DNA of 64,000 bases from Mesorhizobium australicum WSM2073 (GCF_000230995.2 NC_019973.1:2742001-2806000); one strand, 5' to 3'. Positions 8,465 to 17,770 are shown, counted from the stretch's first letter. The notes: generated from the letters alone by a model not told the origin. Translations and numbers: made by a program.

Positions 8465-9043
8465 ATGAAGGTCATGCTACTGCGGTCGAAATGCCCAGAT
8501 GTCTTGCATCCTTGGGTTAGTTGTCGCGCCTTGGGAATGATGGTGCTGATATCATCTGCAGCCTTGGTCGCGGGCGTTCGTTCAGACCTGGCTTGCCCGC
8601 TTAAGGGTCAGGTGGTTTCTGAGACTACTGTGGATGGCGTTGATCTTTTGGGACCGAACATCGCAAGCGCCCGCCACGCCGTTGTAGTTCCGCTAAGAGA
8701 GGTCGGGGCAAAAGTCCTGACGTCGGGAGTAATCACGATAAAGGTGAGCCTGCGGCCACTTAGGGTCGATCCAGAAGAGCAATTGCTGCTCCAGGTGCAA
8801 CTGACCGACAAGACGCTTGACAATGCTCCTATTGCAACGGATGCGGTTTTGCCGGACGCAGCTGGGTCGGCATTCTTCAAACCCCTGAGCGTGGGCGAAA
8901 AAAAAGAGGTGTTTCTCTCATTGCCAGCTTGGGAATCTCCGAATCCGCCGAAAGCTGCCATTGTTGGAATTGTTTTGTCGACTGATAAATCCGCCCCAAT
9001 CAATTCGGCAATCGAGATTCTTGCCGTCGACATTCTAAGCTGA
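8465..9043 (+). CDS. Exported protein of unknown function downstream of tyrosinase
   Basis: Protein of about 192 residues starting MKVMLLRSKCPDVL; an in-frame GTG lies nine bases upstream. A hydrophobic segment (LGMMVLISSAALVAG) about 25 residues in acts as signal or anchor. The mature part contains ITIKVSLRPL and LLLQVQLTDKTL beta-strand-like segments, suggesting an all-beta fold. No family recognised. It is 23 bases behind the tyrosinase on the same strand and is probably co-transcribed with it. Confidence 0.65.
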   Translation: MKVMLLRSKCPDVLHPWVSCRALGMMVLISSAALVAGVRSDLACPLKGQVVSETTVDGVDLLGPNIASARHAVVVPLREVGAKVLTSGVITIKVSLRPLRVDPEEQLLLQVQLTDKTLDNAPIATDAVLPDAAGSAFFKPLSVGEKKEVFLSLPAWESPNPPKAAIVGIVLSTDKSAPINSAIEILAVDILS

Positions 9044-9295
9044 GCTTCTGGTGCCACGACGATGGCATCGGCACGCCGGCTAGGATGCTGGCTGAGGTCC
9101 CAATTTTGTCCTCGCAGTTGTCAGGGCGCTTGGCCACCAAGGGCCCAAGGGCCAAGGGCGCAGGTTGAGTCAACTGTCCGATCGGGCAGGTGACTCATAT
9201 TAGCTGGGCTGCAAGTATCTAACGGGCGATGGGCCGAATTGCCCGCCCGCGGCAAGCGCTGCTAGAATAAATGACAATCGTATCAGGAGGGCGAG
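9044..9295. other. Intergenic region with lux-box 2
   Basis: Carries the second palindrome and its promoter, followed by a strong ribosome site (GGAGGGCGAG) for the gene at 9296. A GGGCCAAGGGC-type repetitive stretch lies just before the box. No gene seen. Confidence 0.6.
9167..9196. promoter_or_regulatory. lux-box palindrome 2
   Basis: The core AACTGTCCGATCGGGCAGGT spans 9172-9191. The flanks are GAGTCA and TGACTC, which remain complementary to each other although they differ from those of box 1. That covariation supports a long palindromic operator. The motif GCAAGTATCT begins 20 bases after the core, the same distance as in the other copies. It serves the small secreted protein gene at 9296. 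Confidence 0.85.
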
Positions 9296-9658
9296 ATGAA
9301 ACGGGGCCTCTTCACTTCTTGTACCGCAGTGTCAATGGGTATCGCATTCGCGGCCGCAGCGCAGCAAGTGACCGTCACAGGATGCGCGGAAGCGGGCGTT
9401 GAAAACGGATGCATTGTGATGAAGGACGGCGACAAACTCTACAACATCACACGTGCAACACCAAAACCAACGGCCAACACATACGGCACGGTAACGGGCA
9501 CTGCCAGTGACGGTATCGATTTGTGTCAACAGGGAACCCTGCTCACGGCGGCGCAGTGGAAGCCCGACGCGAGCAAGGTGGGAATACGCAATAGCGTAGA
9601 TGTCCACACGCTTTTTAGGATCTGCCAGGGCACGCCCGAGTTGGAATTCGCCATCTGA
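9296..9658 (+). CDS. Small secreted protein of unknown function
   Basis: Protein of 120 residues with a typical signal peptide (MKRGLFTSC...GIAFAAAAQQ), cleaved near AAAQQ. The mature part has four Cys (GCAEAGVENGC, DLCQQ, FRICQ) that could form two disulphides in the periplasm, and an OB-like beta pattern (KDGDKLYNITRATPKP, TYGTVTGTASDG). The family is not recognised. It has its own lux-box promoter 105 bases upstream, which makes it a direct quorum-sensing target as far as sequence shows. Confidence 0.75.
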   Translation: MKRGLFTSCTAVSMGIAFAAAAQQVTVTGCAEAGVENGCIVMKDGDKLYNITRATPKPTANTYGTVTGTASDGIDLCQQGTLLTAAQWKPDASKVGIRNSVDVHTLFRICQGTPELEFAI

Positions 9659-9787
9659 GCAGGCAAAACCTTATCGCTTTCGATTGTCCGAGGGCGTCGG
9701 TGCGGGCGCCGGCGCTAAGGCTATAATTGACGTGTTGGTCGCCCTGGAAGGGGAGTTTTGAGGAGGTCGGTGAGGTCACCGGCGCGC

Positions 9788-9816
9788 CGTCAACTGTCCG
9801 ATCGGACAGGTGACGT
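9788..9816. promoter_or_regulatory. lux-box palindrome 3
   Basis: The core AACTGTCCGATCGGACAGGT (9792-9811) has one mismatch in the whole 20-mer. The flanking CGTCA and TGACG extend the dyad. GCAACTATCT begins 20 bases after the core, as in boxes 1 and 2. It lies upstream of the synthase gene at 9868, the classical arrangement for autoinduction. Confidence 0.87.
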
Positions 9817-9867
9817 ATCTTAGAGGGACTGCAACTATCTCCGCAAGATCGACCAAGGGAGGGCGCC

Positions 9868-10539
9868 ATGATAGCGGCTCATGTCGTAAACGCCCAAAAC
9901 AAGCATCTCTACGAGCACGAGTTCGACGAGTTTTTACGCCGGCGGCACGATTTTTTCGTGCATCAGAAGTGCTGGCGCCCTCCCAGCCCTGACGGACGTG
10001 AACGAGACCAATTTGATACCGACGCAGCGACCTATCTGCTTGGTCTCGAAGACGGTCGCGTGGTGACATCGGCTCGATTGATCCCAACGAGCGAGCCGCA
10101 CATGGTCTCGGAGGTTTTTCCTCATATGTGCGAGAAGTTCGGCGTCCCCCGGCGACCGGACTGGGCCGAATGGACTCGGACTTTCGTTGTCCCCGACAAA
10201 CGCTCTACAGGGCTGCGCGGCACGCTAACGCAGCTGTGCTGCGCGGTGATGGAATACGCACTTGACGAGGGTTTGAGTGCCGTCGGCGGTGTCCAGGAAA
10301 CATACTTCATGCCTCATCACGGGGCCCTCAAATGGCGGGCAGACCCCATGGGCATGGCAAAGGAGGAGAACGGTGAGTGGTACATCGTCGCGTATATCGA
10401 CGTGAACGAAGCTGCGCTGGCGAGTGTCCGCAAAATCCTGGGTTGTGACCACTCGCTGATCGTTCGACGAGGGATCCAGATGCCCTTCATAAGCGATACG
10501 GCATTCTCGAAGCCCAAGCATCGGCAAATGTGCGAATGA
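9868..10539 (+). CDS. LuxI-family homoserine-lactone synthase
   Basis: Autoinducer synthase of 223 residues that would make a homoserine-lactone signal from S-adenosylmethionine and an acyl or aryl donor. The invariant residues fall at their usual positions: Arg24, Phe30, Trp36, Asp47 and Asp50, Arg70 (TSARL), Phe84 (EVFP), Glu101 and Arg104 (AEWTRTF). The Trp36 region (HQKCWRPPSPDG) and the C-terminal acyl-pocket region are divergent, so the donor cannot be predicted. The ATG at 9868 follows AGGGAGGGC. Lux-box 3 upstream predicts positive feedback. The gene is 3.6 kb away from the luxR-type gene instead of adjacent, with target genes in between. Confidence 0.92.
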   Translation: MIAAHVVNAQNKHLYEHEFDEFLRRRHDFFVHQKCWRPPSPDGRERDQFDTDAATYLLGLEDGRVVTSARLIPTSEPHMVSEVFPHMCEKFGVPRRPDWAEWTRTFVVPDKRSTGLRGTLTQLCCAVMEYALDEGLSAVGGVQETYFMPHHGALKWRADPMGMAKEENGEWYIVAYIDVNEAALASVRKILGCDHSLIVRRGIQMPFISDTAFSKPKHRQMCE

Positions 10540-10563
10540 CCACGAGCAGATGGAGAAGAAGCT

Positions 10564-10977
10564 ATGTCGCGTGTCTATTCTGTCGATGAGGTGCACGTTG
10601 AAGGCCTCATGATAATCCCCGACAACCCACCGGCCATCTCCGTATCTGCCAGGGGGTGGGTGCCGACAAGTGGATGGTCGCATCCTGACCTTGCCCCTTG
10701 GATGTACATCGTCCCCCCGACAGACGGTATTCTCGATCTCGACTTTGTTGCCAGTCCGCCGACCGGGCTCGCCCTCCAAGTATTCACGCGGATTGGTGTC
10801 ACGAAGGCGTTTCCTGTTCCGGCTTGGGTGGTTGGCGTTCGCGTTCACAGCTCCACAAACTCGGTTGAGGATAAAATCGGCGGTGCCGCGGCGCCGAGTA
10901 AAGAGGCAATCGCTGGCGAAGGTATGCCCCTTCCTTGGCCATTCCCTTGGTGGGCGCCCAAAAGTGTGCGCCGCTAG
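10564..10977 (+). CDS. Hypothetical protein following luxI-type gene
   Basis: Protein of 137 residues, no signal peptide visible. It contains PDNPPAISVSARGWVPTSGW and a Trp/Pro-rich end (GMPLPWPFPWWAPKSV). No family recognised. It starts 25 bases after the synthase behind a purine-rich AGATGGAGAAG site, so it is very likely co-transcribed with it. Position suggests a link to signal production or response, without direct evidence. Confidence 0.65.
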   Translation: MSRVYSVDEVHVEGLMIIPDNPPAISVSARGWVPTSGWSHPDLAPWMYIVPPTDGILDLDFVASPPTGLALQVFTRIGVTKAFPVPAWVVGVRVHSSTNSVEDKIGGAAAPSKEAIAGEGMPLPWPFPWWAPKSVRR

Positions 10978-11040
10978 GACGCCGGGGCTTACCGAAACAT
11001 TTGTCCAGTTGCGGCCCAATGTCCTTGTTCGTGAGGTAAG

Positions 11041-13146
11041 ATGGCGCGCCCGGTTGGTATCCGTTTTTTGACGGCCTACGCATTTACCGCTTTCGTCGGG
11101 ACGGCCGGCCTTATCACCGCCGCGAAGACAGCTGATGGGGCGGAAGCCGGTCCGCTGATGCAGCCGCAAATTTGCTCGGCGATCACCACCCGCGGATCCC
11201 AACTCAATTTGCCATTCTGCCGGATAGCACCCTCGGAACCGGGCAGCGTTCATTCCGACTTGACTGTGGCCTTAACGGCGACGACATCGCCGGTTCAGGT
11301 CGGCGGGTATAGAGTGGAAACCGAGAACTACAACGGGACCTATCTCCCGCCGATCCTGGAGCTCAATGCCGGCGATACTTTAAGAGTTCGCCTCCTGGAC
11401 GCTCTTGAAGCGGCATCCCAGGCTGGCGGGATGATGCATGACATGCAGATGGAGCAAGCTACCAATCTTCACACGCACGGGCTGATAGTGTCCCCCAACA
11501 ATGCCGCCGACCCCACGCATGGGAATGGCGACAACGTGTTCGTCTCATTGAGACGAGGCGAGTGGCTCGACTACAGTATTAAGATACCAACTGCTCTGCC
11601 CGCGAGTATTCTTGACGGCACTGCCGGAACCATACCGCACCCCGGCGGACTTTATTGGTACCATTCTCATATCCATGGCCTCTCGGCGATGCAGGTCGCG
11701 GGGGGAATGTCGGGCGTCATGTCGATTGGCCCAAGCGACGCCAACGTGGTGGTGCGTGACGCAGACCCGATAAGGGAGGGAAAACTAACCAGTGACCTTC
11801 GAGCGGTGACGGATACTTCGTACCTGATGCTCCGGGACATCCGGCTGAACACTTCGGTGGATCCAAGCGATGCCTCAGACGACGCCCCGGCACAATGGGT
11901 TCGCACCGAAGACCATAATCACTGCGCTCCATCGCGGAGCGATCAACCCCTTCCTGCGACAACTGATCGCAAAGGTTTTTGTCGGAGCCCGAAGGATGCA
12001 AACGATATTTGGCTGTTCACTGTAAACGGACAGCGGTATCCAACAATTGATATTGGTGCTGGCCATAATGGCCTATGGCGCATCGCGAATCTGAGCGCCG
12101 ACGTAACCTACGACCTTCGGATCGTCTCAGCGGTAGATGGAAGTCTATTGCCGTTTGATTTGCTGAGCGTGGACGGCGTGGTTCCGGGGAAACCTTTGTT
12201 GCGAAACGCACCGGTTTCGGAAAACAAAGCGGTCCAGTTGTCGACCCTCACCCTTATGCCGGCCGCTCGCGCAGAGATTTACGTTCGCAACGATGGCCAA
12301 TCGGCCGGCTCACGAACCTATTTCCTGAGGACGGGTCCAGTCAGCACCGGATCAGATCCACAGAGTGACGGTGACAATTGGCCCGAGATCCAGCTGGCCA
12401 AAGTGATCCTGGAAGCCTCTCCGAAGATCGTCGGAGAACGCGTTGCGGTCGACCGGAACTTGCCTTACGCCGACCCGGACAATCGTCACCTATTTGTGGC
12501 TTTAGAGACCGCGCCGGCTCCGGCATTTCCAACAGGATGCGTCCGCGATATCGACCGGAGCATGCGTGAGCACCGGCGTGTGATGTTTGCGGGAGGTCTA
12601 ACCCCGGGCACCTGGCGCGTGCAGACTGACCTTATGCATCCGCCCCAGCCGGCGGGAACCTACCCGCTTCAGCAGTTCGCAGCAGACAAGACGGCGCGAA
12701 TTGGTCCGGTTGGCTTCGACGCCTATTTAGATTCTGCCGGAGAGGTTGACTGGAGCGGCGCGGACGGGCGACCCAAACATGCCTGTGTGCAGCTGTCCAA
12801 CGGTCACGGACAACTTTGGGAACTCAAGAATCCAACAACCGAACTGCACAACTTCCATATTCATCAGATGAAGTTCCGGCTGGCAAACAACGCCGATTTG
12901 ACTGCCAACGGGATTGACGCCGAGACCTATGTTGCCCCGGTCAACGCACAATTGGCTTCCATTCGCAACGAAGACAGACAGGGCGCAATTACTTGGCATG
13001 ATACCCTGCCTATTCCTGCAAACGGAAGTGTATTTGTCGTCATGAATTTCGACGCCCAGGAACAAATCGGTAAATTCGTTTATCACTGCCACATCCTTAA
13101 ACATGAGGACGCGGGCCTCATGGCGCCATTCGAGGTGGTCCCCTAA
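11041..13146 (+). CDS. Multicopper oxidase (laccase/CumA-like), large
   Basis: Periplasmic or secreted multicopper oxidase of 701 residues, which couples oxidation of phenols or metals to reduction of oxygen to water. All four copper motifs are present: NLHTHG (His144, His146), YWYHSHIHG (His208, 210, 212), HNFHIHQ near residue 610, and YHCHILKHEDAGLM with type-1 Cys683 and axial Met694. A Met/His-rich loop (GGMMHDMQMEQ, 129-139) precedes the first motif and may bind extra copper. The N-terminus (GIRFLTAYAFTAFVGTAGLI) is a probable signal sequence. It is longer than CopA or CueO because of an insert of about 150 residues between the second and third domains. It lies 63 bases after the 10564 gene, on the same strand, and probably belongs to the same transcript. 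Confidence 0.9.
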   Translation: MARPVGIRFLTAYAFTAFVGTAGLITAAKTADGAEAGPLMQPQICSAITTRGSQLNLPFCRIAPSEPGSVHSDLTVALTATTSPVQVGGYRVETENYNGTYLPPILELNAGDTLRVRLLDALEAASQAGGMMHDMQMEQATNLHTHGLIVSPNNAADPTHGNGDNVFVSLRRGEWLDYSIKIPTALPASILDGTAGTIPHPGGLYWYHSHIHGLSAMQVAGGMSGVMSIGPSDANVVVRDADPIREGKLTSDLRAVTDTSYLMLRDIRLNTSVDPSDASDDAPAQWVRTEDHNHCAPSRSDQPLPATTDRKGFCRSPKDANDIWLFTVNGQRYPTIDIGAGHNGLWRIANLSADVTYDLRIVSAVDGSLLPFDLLSVDGVVPGKPLLRNAPVSENKAVQLSTLTLMPAARAEIYVRNDGQSAGSRTYFLRTGPVSTGSDPQSDGDNWPEIQLAKVILEASPKIVGERVAVDRNLPYADPDNRHLFVALETAPAPAFPTGCVRDIDRSMREHRRVMFAGGLTPGTWRVQTDLMHPPQPAGTYPLQQFAADKTARIGPVGFDAYLDSAGEVDWSGADGRPKHACVQLSNGHGQLWELKNPTTELHNFHIHQMKFRLANNADLTANGIDAETYVAPVNAQLASIRNEDRQGAITWHDTLPIPANGSVFVVMNFDAQEQIGKFVYHCHILKHEDAGLMAPFEVVP

Positions 13147-13175
13147 CGATCAACATCCAGGAAGGAAGCGCTACC

Positions 13176-13550
13176 ATGTCAGCTAAAATCGATCGCCGCT
13201 TGGCTTTGCAAATTGGTGCTTTGGCATTGAGTGCCGCTGCATTTGGCGAAAAACGAGCTTTTGCCGACGGAAAAGTTACTCAAATCAAAGTCGGAAAGAG
13301 TGCCGACGGCTCAATGGGTTTTGACCCCAAAGAGGTGACAATCACCGCAGGAGACACCGTGGAGTGGTCAAACGAAACGACCTTTGAGCACACGGTGACG
13401 CCGGACGCGGATTCTACCGGAAAGTTCGAGGGGACAGACTCTCTAAAACCAAAACAAAAGTATTCGACGACCATTAAGGCGTCAGCCGACCCTATTCACT
13501 ACCACTGTGATTTTCATCCGACGATGAAGGGGACGATAATAGTCAAATGA
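13176..13550 (+). CDS. Small blue-copper protein (cupredoxin)
   Basis: Electron-transfer protein of 124 residues of the plastocyanin/amicyanin type. Type-1 copper ligands are His72 (FEHTV), Cys111 and His114 (YHCDFHP), and Met117, with the short C-x2-H-x2-M spacing. The leader (DRRLALQIGALALSAAAFG) has a twin-Arg-like start. The gene is 29 bases after the multicopper oxidase with a GGAAGGAAG ribosome site. It is therefore the natural electron donor or acceptor for the oxidase, inferred from linkage. Confidence 0.88.
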   Translation: MSAKIDRRLALQIGALALSAAAFGEKRAFADGKVTQIKVGKSADGSMGFDPKEVTITAGDTVEWSNETTFEHTVTPDADSTGKFEGTDSLKPKQKYSTTIKASADPIHYHCDFHPTMKGTIIVK

Positions 13551-14011
13551 AGGCGCAGGGCTCTGAGCCGCAGCCGCACAAACGATCGTGCCGCGGGGGG
13601 GCGTACCCGAGCGCCGATGCCTTGGCGATGGACTGACCAGCCTGTTTCGAGCTGATCGCGCCGAGCGGTCTGGGTTTTGCTGATGGTCGATCCCCCGACT
13701 TCTCTTCCGCGGCTCTGCCTGCGCCGGCCAAGACGGCCGTCGAGATTGCATTATCCAAACCGCTGCAGCGCACAGGTTCGTGTCTCCAAAAATCAGCCGC
13801 GATGCGCGTTCTGTTGTCGGGAGAGAGTGGGCGCCCGCAATACACACAGGTGCGATTTCGAAGCGATGCCGGTAGTTGGGGAGGCGACTCTATCAAACGC
13901 GACTGAGTGATCATCGCCTCCCTGTGTGCGCCAAGCGCAGACCACGTTCGCTCCCTGGCTGACAGCGAAGCCAGTTAGGCCCCTTGGCTTTCCGTGACCC
14001 GTCGACCAGCT
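13551..14011. other. Region after the cupredoxin, no clear gene
   Basis: A minus-strand frame contains RTCVYCGRPLSPDNRTR, reminiscent of the start of an HNH-type zinc site, but it is not followed by the expected His-Asn-His part. It may be a relic of such a gene. Otherwise nothing is seen; the lipoprotein gene ends at 14012 on the minus strand. Confidence 0.3.
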
Positions 14012-15229
14012 CTACCCTCCAAGCAAGGTGTAAACATTCTGGGTCGGAAGGTCTTTCGACGAACTCTGCAAATTTTGGATATCTGTCAGCAGTTGGAGCA
14101 CCCGACTTGAACCGTCTATGTTGCCTGCGGGGTCGCGGGCAATGCCATAGCCCTGCCCTTTGTACCAAACGTTGACCAGATTGGCGACGCTATAACCTTT
14201 TCCCAGCTTGAAGACCGTGTACGAAGGTCCGCTGGTATGGGGGATGTCATATGCGTTCCCGATCCCCCACTCATTCCTGACGAGGGCGCCCAGATACAGA
14301 ATGGCTCCCTCCAGCGATCTGGTTCGTAGCCGAACCTTGTCTCCTGATTTTTTCATGGCTATTTCCTTCGAGGAAGCTCCGCAATAGTCACCCGGGCTCA
14401 GCTTGACCGTTATTCCAAGGCCTCGCAACGGAATTTCGGGTGCATGTTTGCGGAAGCAGAACCGATAGCCGGCGTCATGTTTGACCAGCCGAACACGGCT
14501 TCCGTCTGCCTCGTATCCAGGTGCGCCTCCCGGCTGCGCAATCTGTGCAGCTTGCACTTGGGCGCTGCCCGCGACCGATCGGGAGGTGTCGATGCCGACG
14601 GGCGTCGTGTCGCTGACTTTCTCGCCCTCCAGCTTGTATTTCGCCAGAATGTTGATGACGGAATAGTACTCCTGCCAATCGTCGCTGGAGTTGGGGTCAT
14701 TAGCAACCAAAGTCGTCTTACCGTTCTGCGTGATTTCGATGCCCGAGGTGAAGATGTTGAGCAATATCCGCGCATCGTAGCCCTCGCTGAGATATGCCAG
14801 TATGAGTTGCTGCGGAATTGGTTTTTGAATGCCTTGATAGAATTCCTGGCTGCTCAGATTTGCGACAGCAAACGTGTTCGCCGCGGATGTTCCAGCCAGG
14901 AATGAGCCCGTGATGGTTTGAAGTGGAAGAGTGCCTGTCCCGCCCCGAAACGGAAACGGCACACCGGTCGTGATTGAACCATTTACCTGGGCGGTACCCT
15001 GCGTCGACTGCAGCTCAGTAAACTGCAAGGGTTCAGCGTAAGCAGCCCGCACAACATTGGTCAGTATGCTGTTGCTCTTGGCCTCAGAGGCCTGCTGGTT
15101 GAAAGTGTTCGCCCGCGAGCTGACCGTGTCGACCACCGCACATCCAGAGGCCAATAATAGACCGAATAGTGCCACAGTTGGCGCTACTGCAGAAAACGAG
15201 AAGTTGGAATCCGGAATACCCTTGGTCAT
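14012..15229 (-). CDS. Large lipoprotein of unknown function
   Basis: Protein of about 405 residues. The ATG at 15229 (MTKGIPDSNF) gives a leader ending LFGLLLASGC, a clear lipobox with Cys as the acylation site, so the protein is membrane-anchored. The rest is secreted in character, with segments such as QQLILAYLSEGYDARILLNI and NILAKYKLEGEKVSDTTPVG, and ends in a Gln/Ser-rich tail. I do not recognise the family. It stands alone on the minus strand, convergent with the quorum-sensing island, and no lux-box lies before it. Confidence 0.75.
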   Translation of the reverse strand: MTKGIPDSNFSFSAVAPTVALFGLLLASGCAVVDTVSSRANTFNQQASEAKSNSILTNVVRAAYAEPLQFTELQSTQGTAQVNGSITTGVPFPFRGGTGTLPLQTITGSFLAGTSAANTFAVANLSSQEFYQGIQKPIPQQLILAYLSEGYDARILLNIFTSGIEITQNGKTTLVANDPNSSDDWQEYYSVINILAKYKLEGEKVSDTTPVGIDTSRSVAGSAQVQAAQIAQPGGAPGYEADGSRVRLVKHDAGYRFCFRKHAPEIPLRGLGITVKLSPGDYCGASSKEIAMKKSGDKVRLRTRSLEGAILYLGALVRNEWGIGNAYDIPHTSGPSYTVFKLGKGYSVANLVNVWYKGQGYGIARDPAGNIDGSSRVLQLLTDIQNLQSSSKDLPTQNVYTLLGG

Positions 15230-15374
15230 CGTCCCCTCCCTAGTTGACACTTGACTGCCGCGAGTATCAAGTGAAGTCGGTCGGGGTTCAAGCTGACTGC
15301 AGATGCATAACCTATGTTTATTTTGGGTCAGGCAACCGAATCTGGCGATTGATCACTTTTCGGCAACATCGGGG

Positions 15375-15809
15375 ATGGTGTCTATGGTTGCGCAGGCGAA
15401 GTTTTCCGCCAAGTCGATGTTTGAAGAGCTTGATAAAGGCCCACAATATGTCTTGACCGGTATGGTCAAACTTCACGCAACCGACAGTACTCGCTTGCTG
15501 TTCTCAGAGGTCGGTGACTGCCAACACTGGACCGAAATCGATGAGAAACTGATTTCCCGCTTTGAGAACCATGGGCTGGCGACCTGTGGCGACCACCGTC
15601 ACCCAATCGTAAGCTTGCATCTTGTGCACCCGAATAATCCAGAGGCCAAGGTCTACGCCCGAGCGCAGGCTCAGACAGCCGCCTTTTCAACGCGGGCGCT
15701 AGACGCAATACCAAGCGGCGATACCGGTCCCGAAACAGACTGCTACTATGACCGCAAATCCCACATGTGGCGGAAGATCAGTGATAACACGCCATGCCCT
15801 AGACGTTGA
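15375..15809 (+). CDS. Hypothetical protein
   Basis: Open frame of 144 residues from MVSMVAQAKFSAKSMFEELD (an upstream in-frame ATG lies at 15303). Segments include LTGMVKLHATDSTRLLFSEV and HPIVSLHLVHPNNPEAKVYA. No signal peptide and no family recognised. It is divergent from the lipoprotein gene and sits just before the left IS91-type element. Confidence 0.5.
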   Translation: MVSMVAQAKFSAKSMFEELDKGPQYVLTGMVKLHATDSTRLLFSEVGDCQHWTEIDEKLISRFENHGLATCGDHRHPIVSLHLVHPNNPEAKVYARAQAQTAAFSTRALDAIPSGDTGPETDCYYDRKSHMWRKISDNTPCPRR

Positions 15810-16067
15810 ACCTGATCGGCGGCCAGCTGTTCAACTGGCGCCGTATCTGCAGACACCCGGCTTGGTTCTTGACAGGTTGTCGGTCCGTTACGTGCCCGGA
15901 CGCTATACCGCCGGCCAGACATCCAAGCCGGTTGACCTACTGCCCTTTCTCGATCAAGCCATGCTGCGGTAACCCCCAAGTGGGAAAGACTGCACGGCTG
16001 CGGCTCGGGTTGCACAGCAGCAAGACATGCTGATGCGAGTCTGGGACCGCATACACAGCAGGATTAC
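15810..16067. other. Left flank of IS91-type element 1
   Basis: No gene. The last part (from about 16040) reads TQQDYVRHVRRFTAFLG, which is already the N-terminal part of the element's tyrosine recombinase. The first residues of that protein are missing. Confidence 0.4.
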
Positions 16068-16870
16068 GTGCGTCACGTCCGGCGCTTTACTGCATTCCTT
16101 GGGCGCGCTCCCGACACTGCGACGCCCCAGGATATCCGGCGCTTCCAGTTGCACCAGCATGAGAACGGTGTCGGCCCCGCGACGATCAACGGTGCGGTCT
16201 CGGCGTTGCGCTTCCTGTTCATGGTGACACTGATGGGGCGGGAACTGGCGCGTGCGCTGGTGGTCATGCGCTATCCGCGCAAGCTGCCCAATGTGCTGAG
16301 CGTGGAGGAAGCGGCGCGGCTGCTCGAGGCAGCACCAGGCATCAAGTACAAGGCTGCGCTCGGCGTCGCCTATGGTGCGGGCCTGCGGGTCTCCGAGGTC
16401 GCGCACCTGAAGGTCGATGATATCGACGCCACACGCATGCTGATCCGCGTCGAACAGGGCAGGGACGCAGGGACCGCAACGCCATGCTCTCGCCGCAACT
16501 TCTGGAACTGCTGCGGCTGTGGTGGCGCGAAGGCAAGCGGCGCGGGGTGATGCTTCCGCATGGCTGGCTGTTCCCGGGGCGCAGTTGCACCGATCCGATC
16601 TCGTCGCGGCAACTGCACCGCGCCGTCCAGGAGGCTGCTGAAGTCGCAGGCATCCGCAAGCGCGTCAGCCCGCATACGCTGCGGCACAGCTTTGCCACCC
16701 ATCTGCTCGAGCAGGATGTCGACATCCGCGTCATCCAAGTGCTGCTAGGCCACAGCAAGCTCGATACGACCGCGCTTTACACCAAGGTCTCGACCCGGAC
16801 GATCCACGCGGTCGCAGGGCCGCTCGACCGGCTGATGGCGCTGATGGAAGGCAAGACGCCTCCCGGCTGA
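16040..16870 (+). pseudogene. Tyrosine recombinase of IS91-type element 1, frameshifted
   Basis: XerC/D-like accessory recombinase. The first frame runs VRHVRRFTAFLGRAPDTATP through LRFLFMVTLMGRELARAL to AGLRVSEVAHLKVDDIDATR. At about 16460 one base appears lost (EQGK expected), and the protein continues in the next frame with NAMLSPQLLELLRLWWREGK. That frame then carries the catalytic SPHTLRHSFATHLLEQDVDI, VLLGHSKLDTTALYTKV and a natural end. The Arg, His-x-x-Arg and Tyr boxes are preserved, but no single frame covers the protein. Confidence 0.85.
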
Positions 16871-17770
16871 ACCGGTGCGCGCGGACCTGGAGGTCGCCCA
16901 TATCTTCCGTGCTTCTGAGCCTGCAGCAGCTCAAGGTCATGTCAGCGATCGAACACTGCCGCACCGCTGCATTGGGTGGTCATGTCGAAGCCTGTGCGGA
17001 CTGCGGCCAACGGCGGATCGCCTATAACAGCTGCCGCAACCGGCACTGTCCGAAGTGCCAGGGCGCGGCCGCGCGTACATGGCTCGCCGAGCGCGAAGCC
17101 GACCTGCTGCCAGTCGGCTACTTCCACGTCGTGTTCACGCTGCCCGCCGAGGTCGCCGTCATCGCGTTCCACAACAAGACGCTGGTCTATGAACTGCTGT
17201 TCAAGGCGGCATCGGAGACGATGCTGACGATCGCGGCGGATCCCAAGCACCTCGGCGCGCGCATCGGCATCACCGCCGTGCTCCACACATGGGGCTCGGC
17301 AATGACCCACCATCCCCATGTCCACATGATCGTGCCGGGCGGCGGCATCGCGCCCGACGGGTCACGCTGGATATCGTCGCGGCCGGCCTTCCTTCTCCCC
17401 GTCAGAGTATTGGGCAAGCTGTTCCGCCGCCTGTTCCTGACCCGGCTGGACGCGCTGCACGACGCCGGACGGCTCAGCTTCTTCGGTTCGATGGCGCACC
17501 TGGGCGACCGCCGGGCATTCCTGCGGCACCTATCGCCGGTCCGGAAGAAGCGCTGGGTGGTCTATGCCAAGGCGCCCTTCGCCGAGCCAGAAGCCGTGCT
17601 CGCCTACCTGTCGCGCTACACGCACCGGGTCGCCATCTCGAACAGCCGCCTGATCGCCTTCGACAAGAACAGCGTCACCTTCCGCTACAAGGATTACCGC
17701 CGTGACGGCGCCAACCGCCAGCAGGTCATGGTGCTCGCGATTGATGAGTTCGTCCGCCGTTTGCAGCCAA
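16040..17770 (+). mobile_element. IS91-type element 1 (partial, decayed)
   Basis: Tyrosine recombinase gene followed by a Y2/HUH transposase gene, the two-gene layout of a subgroup of IS91-like elements. The recombinase lacks its N-terminus and is frameshifted, and the transposase lacks its C-terminus. It is related to, but visibly diverged from, element 2 at 20603-22672, which points the other way. The two are not recent copies of one another. Confidence 0.75.

Noticed and set aside
10225..11253. Long minus-strand frame across the luxI region
   Set aside because: Antisense shadow of the synthase and following gene; no motif, no ribosome site, biased composition.
13543..13914. HNH-type endonuclease gene
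   Set aside because: Only a CVYCGRPLSPDN segment is suggestive; the catalytic His-Asn-His part is absent and the frame continues with unrelated sequence.
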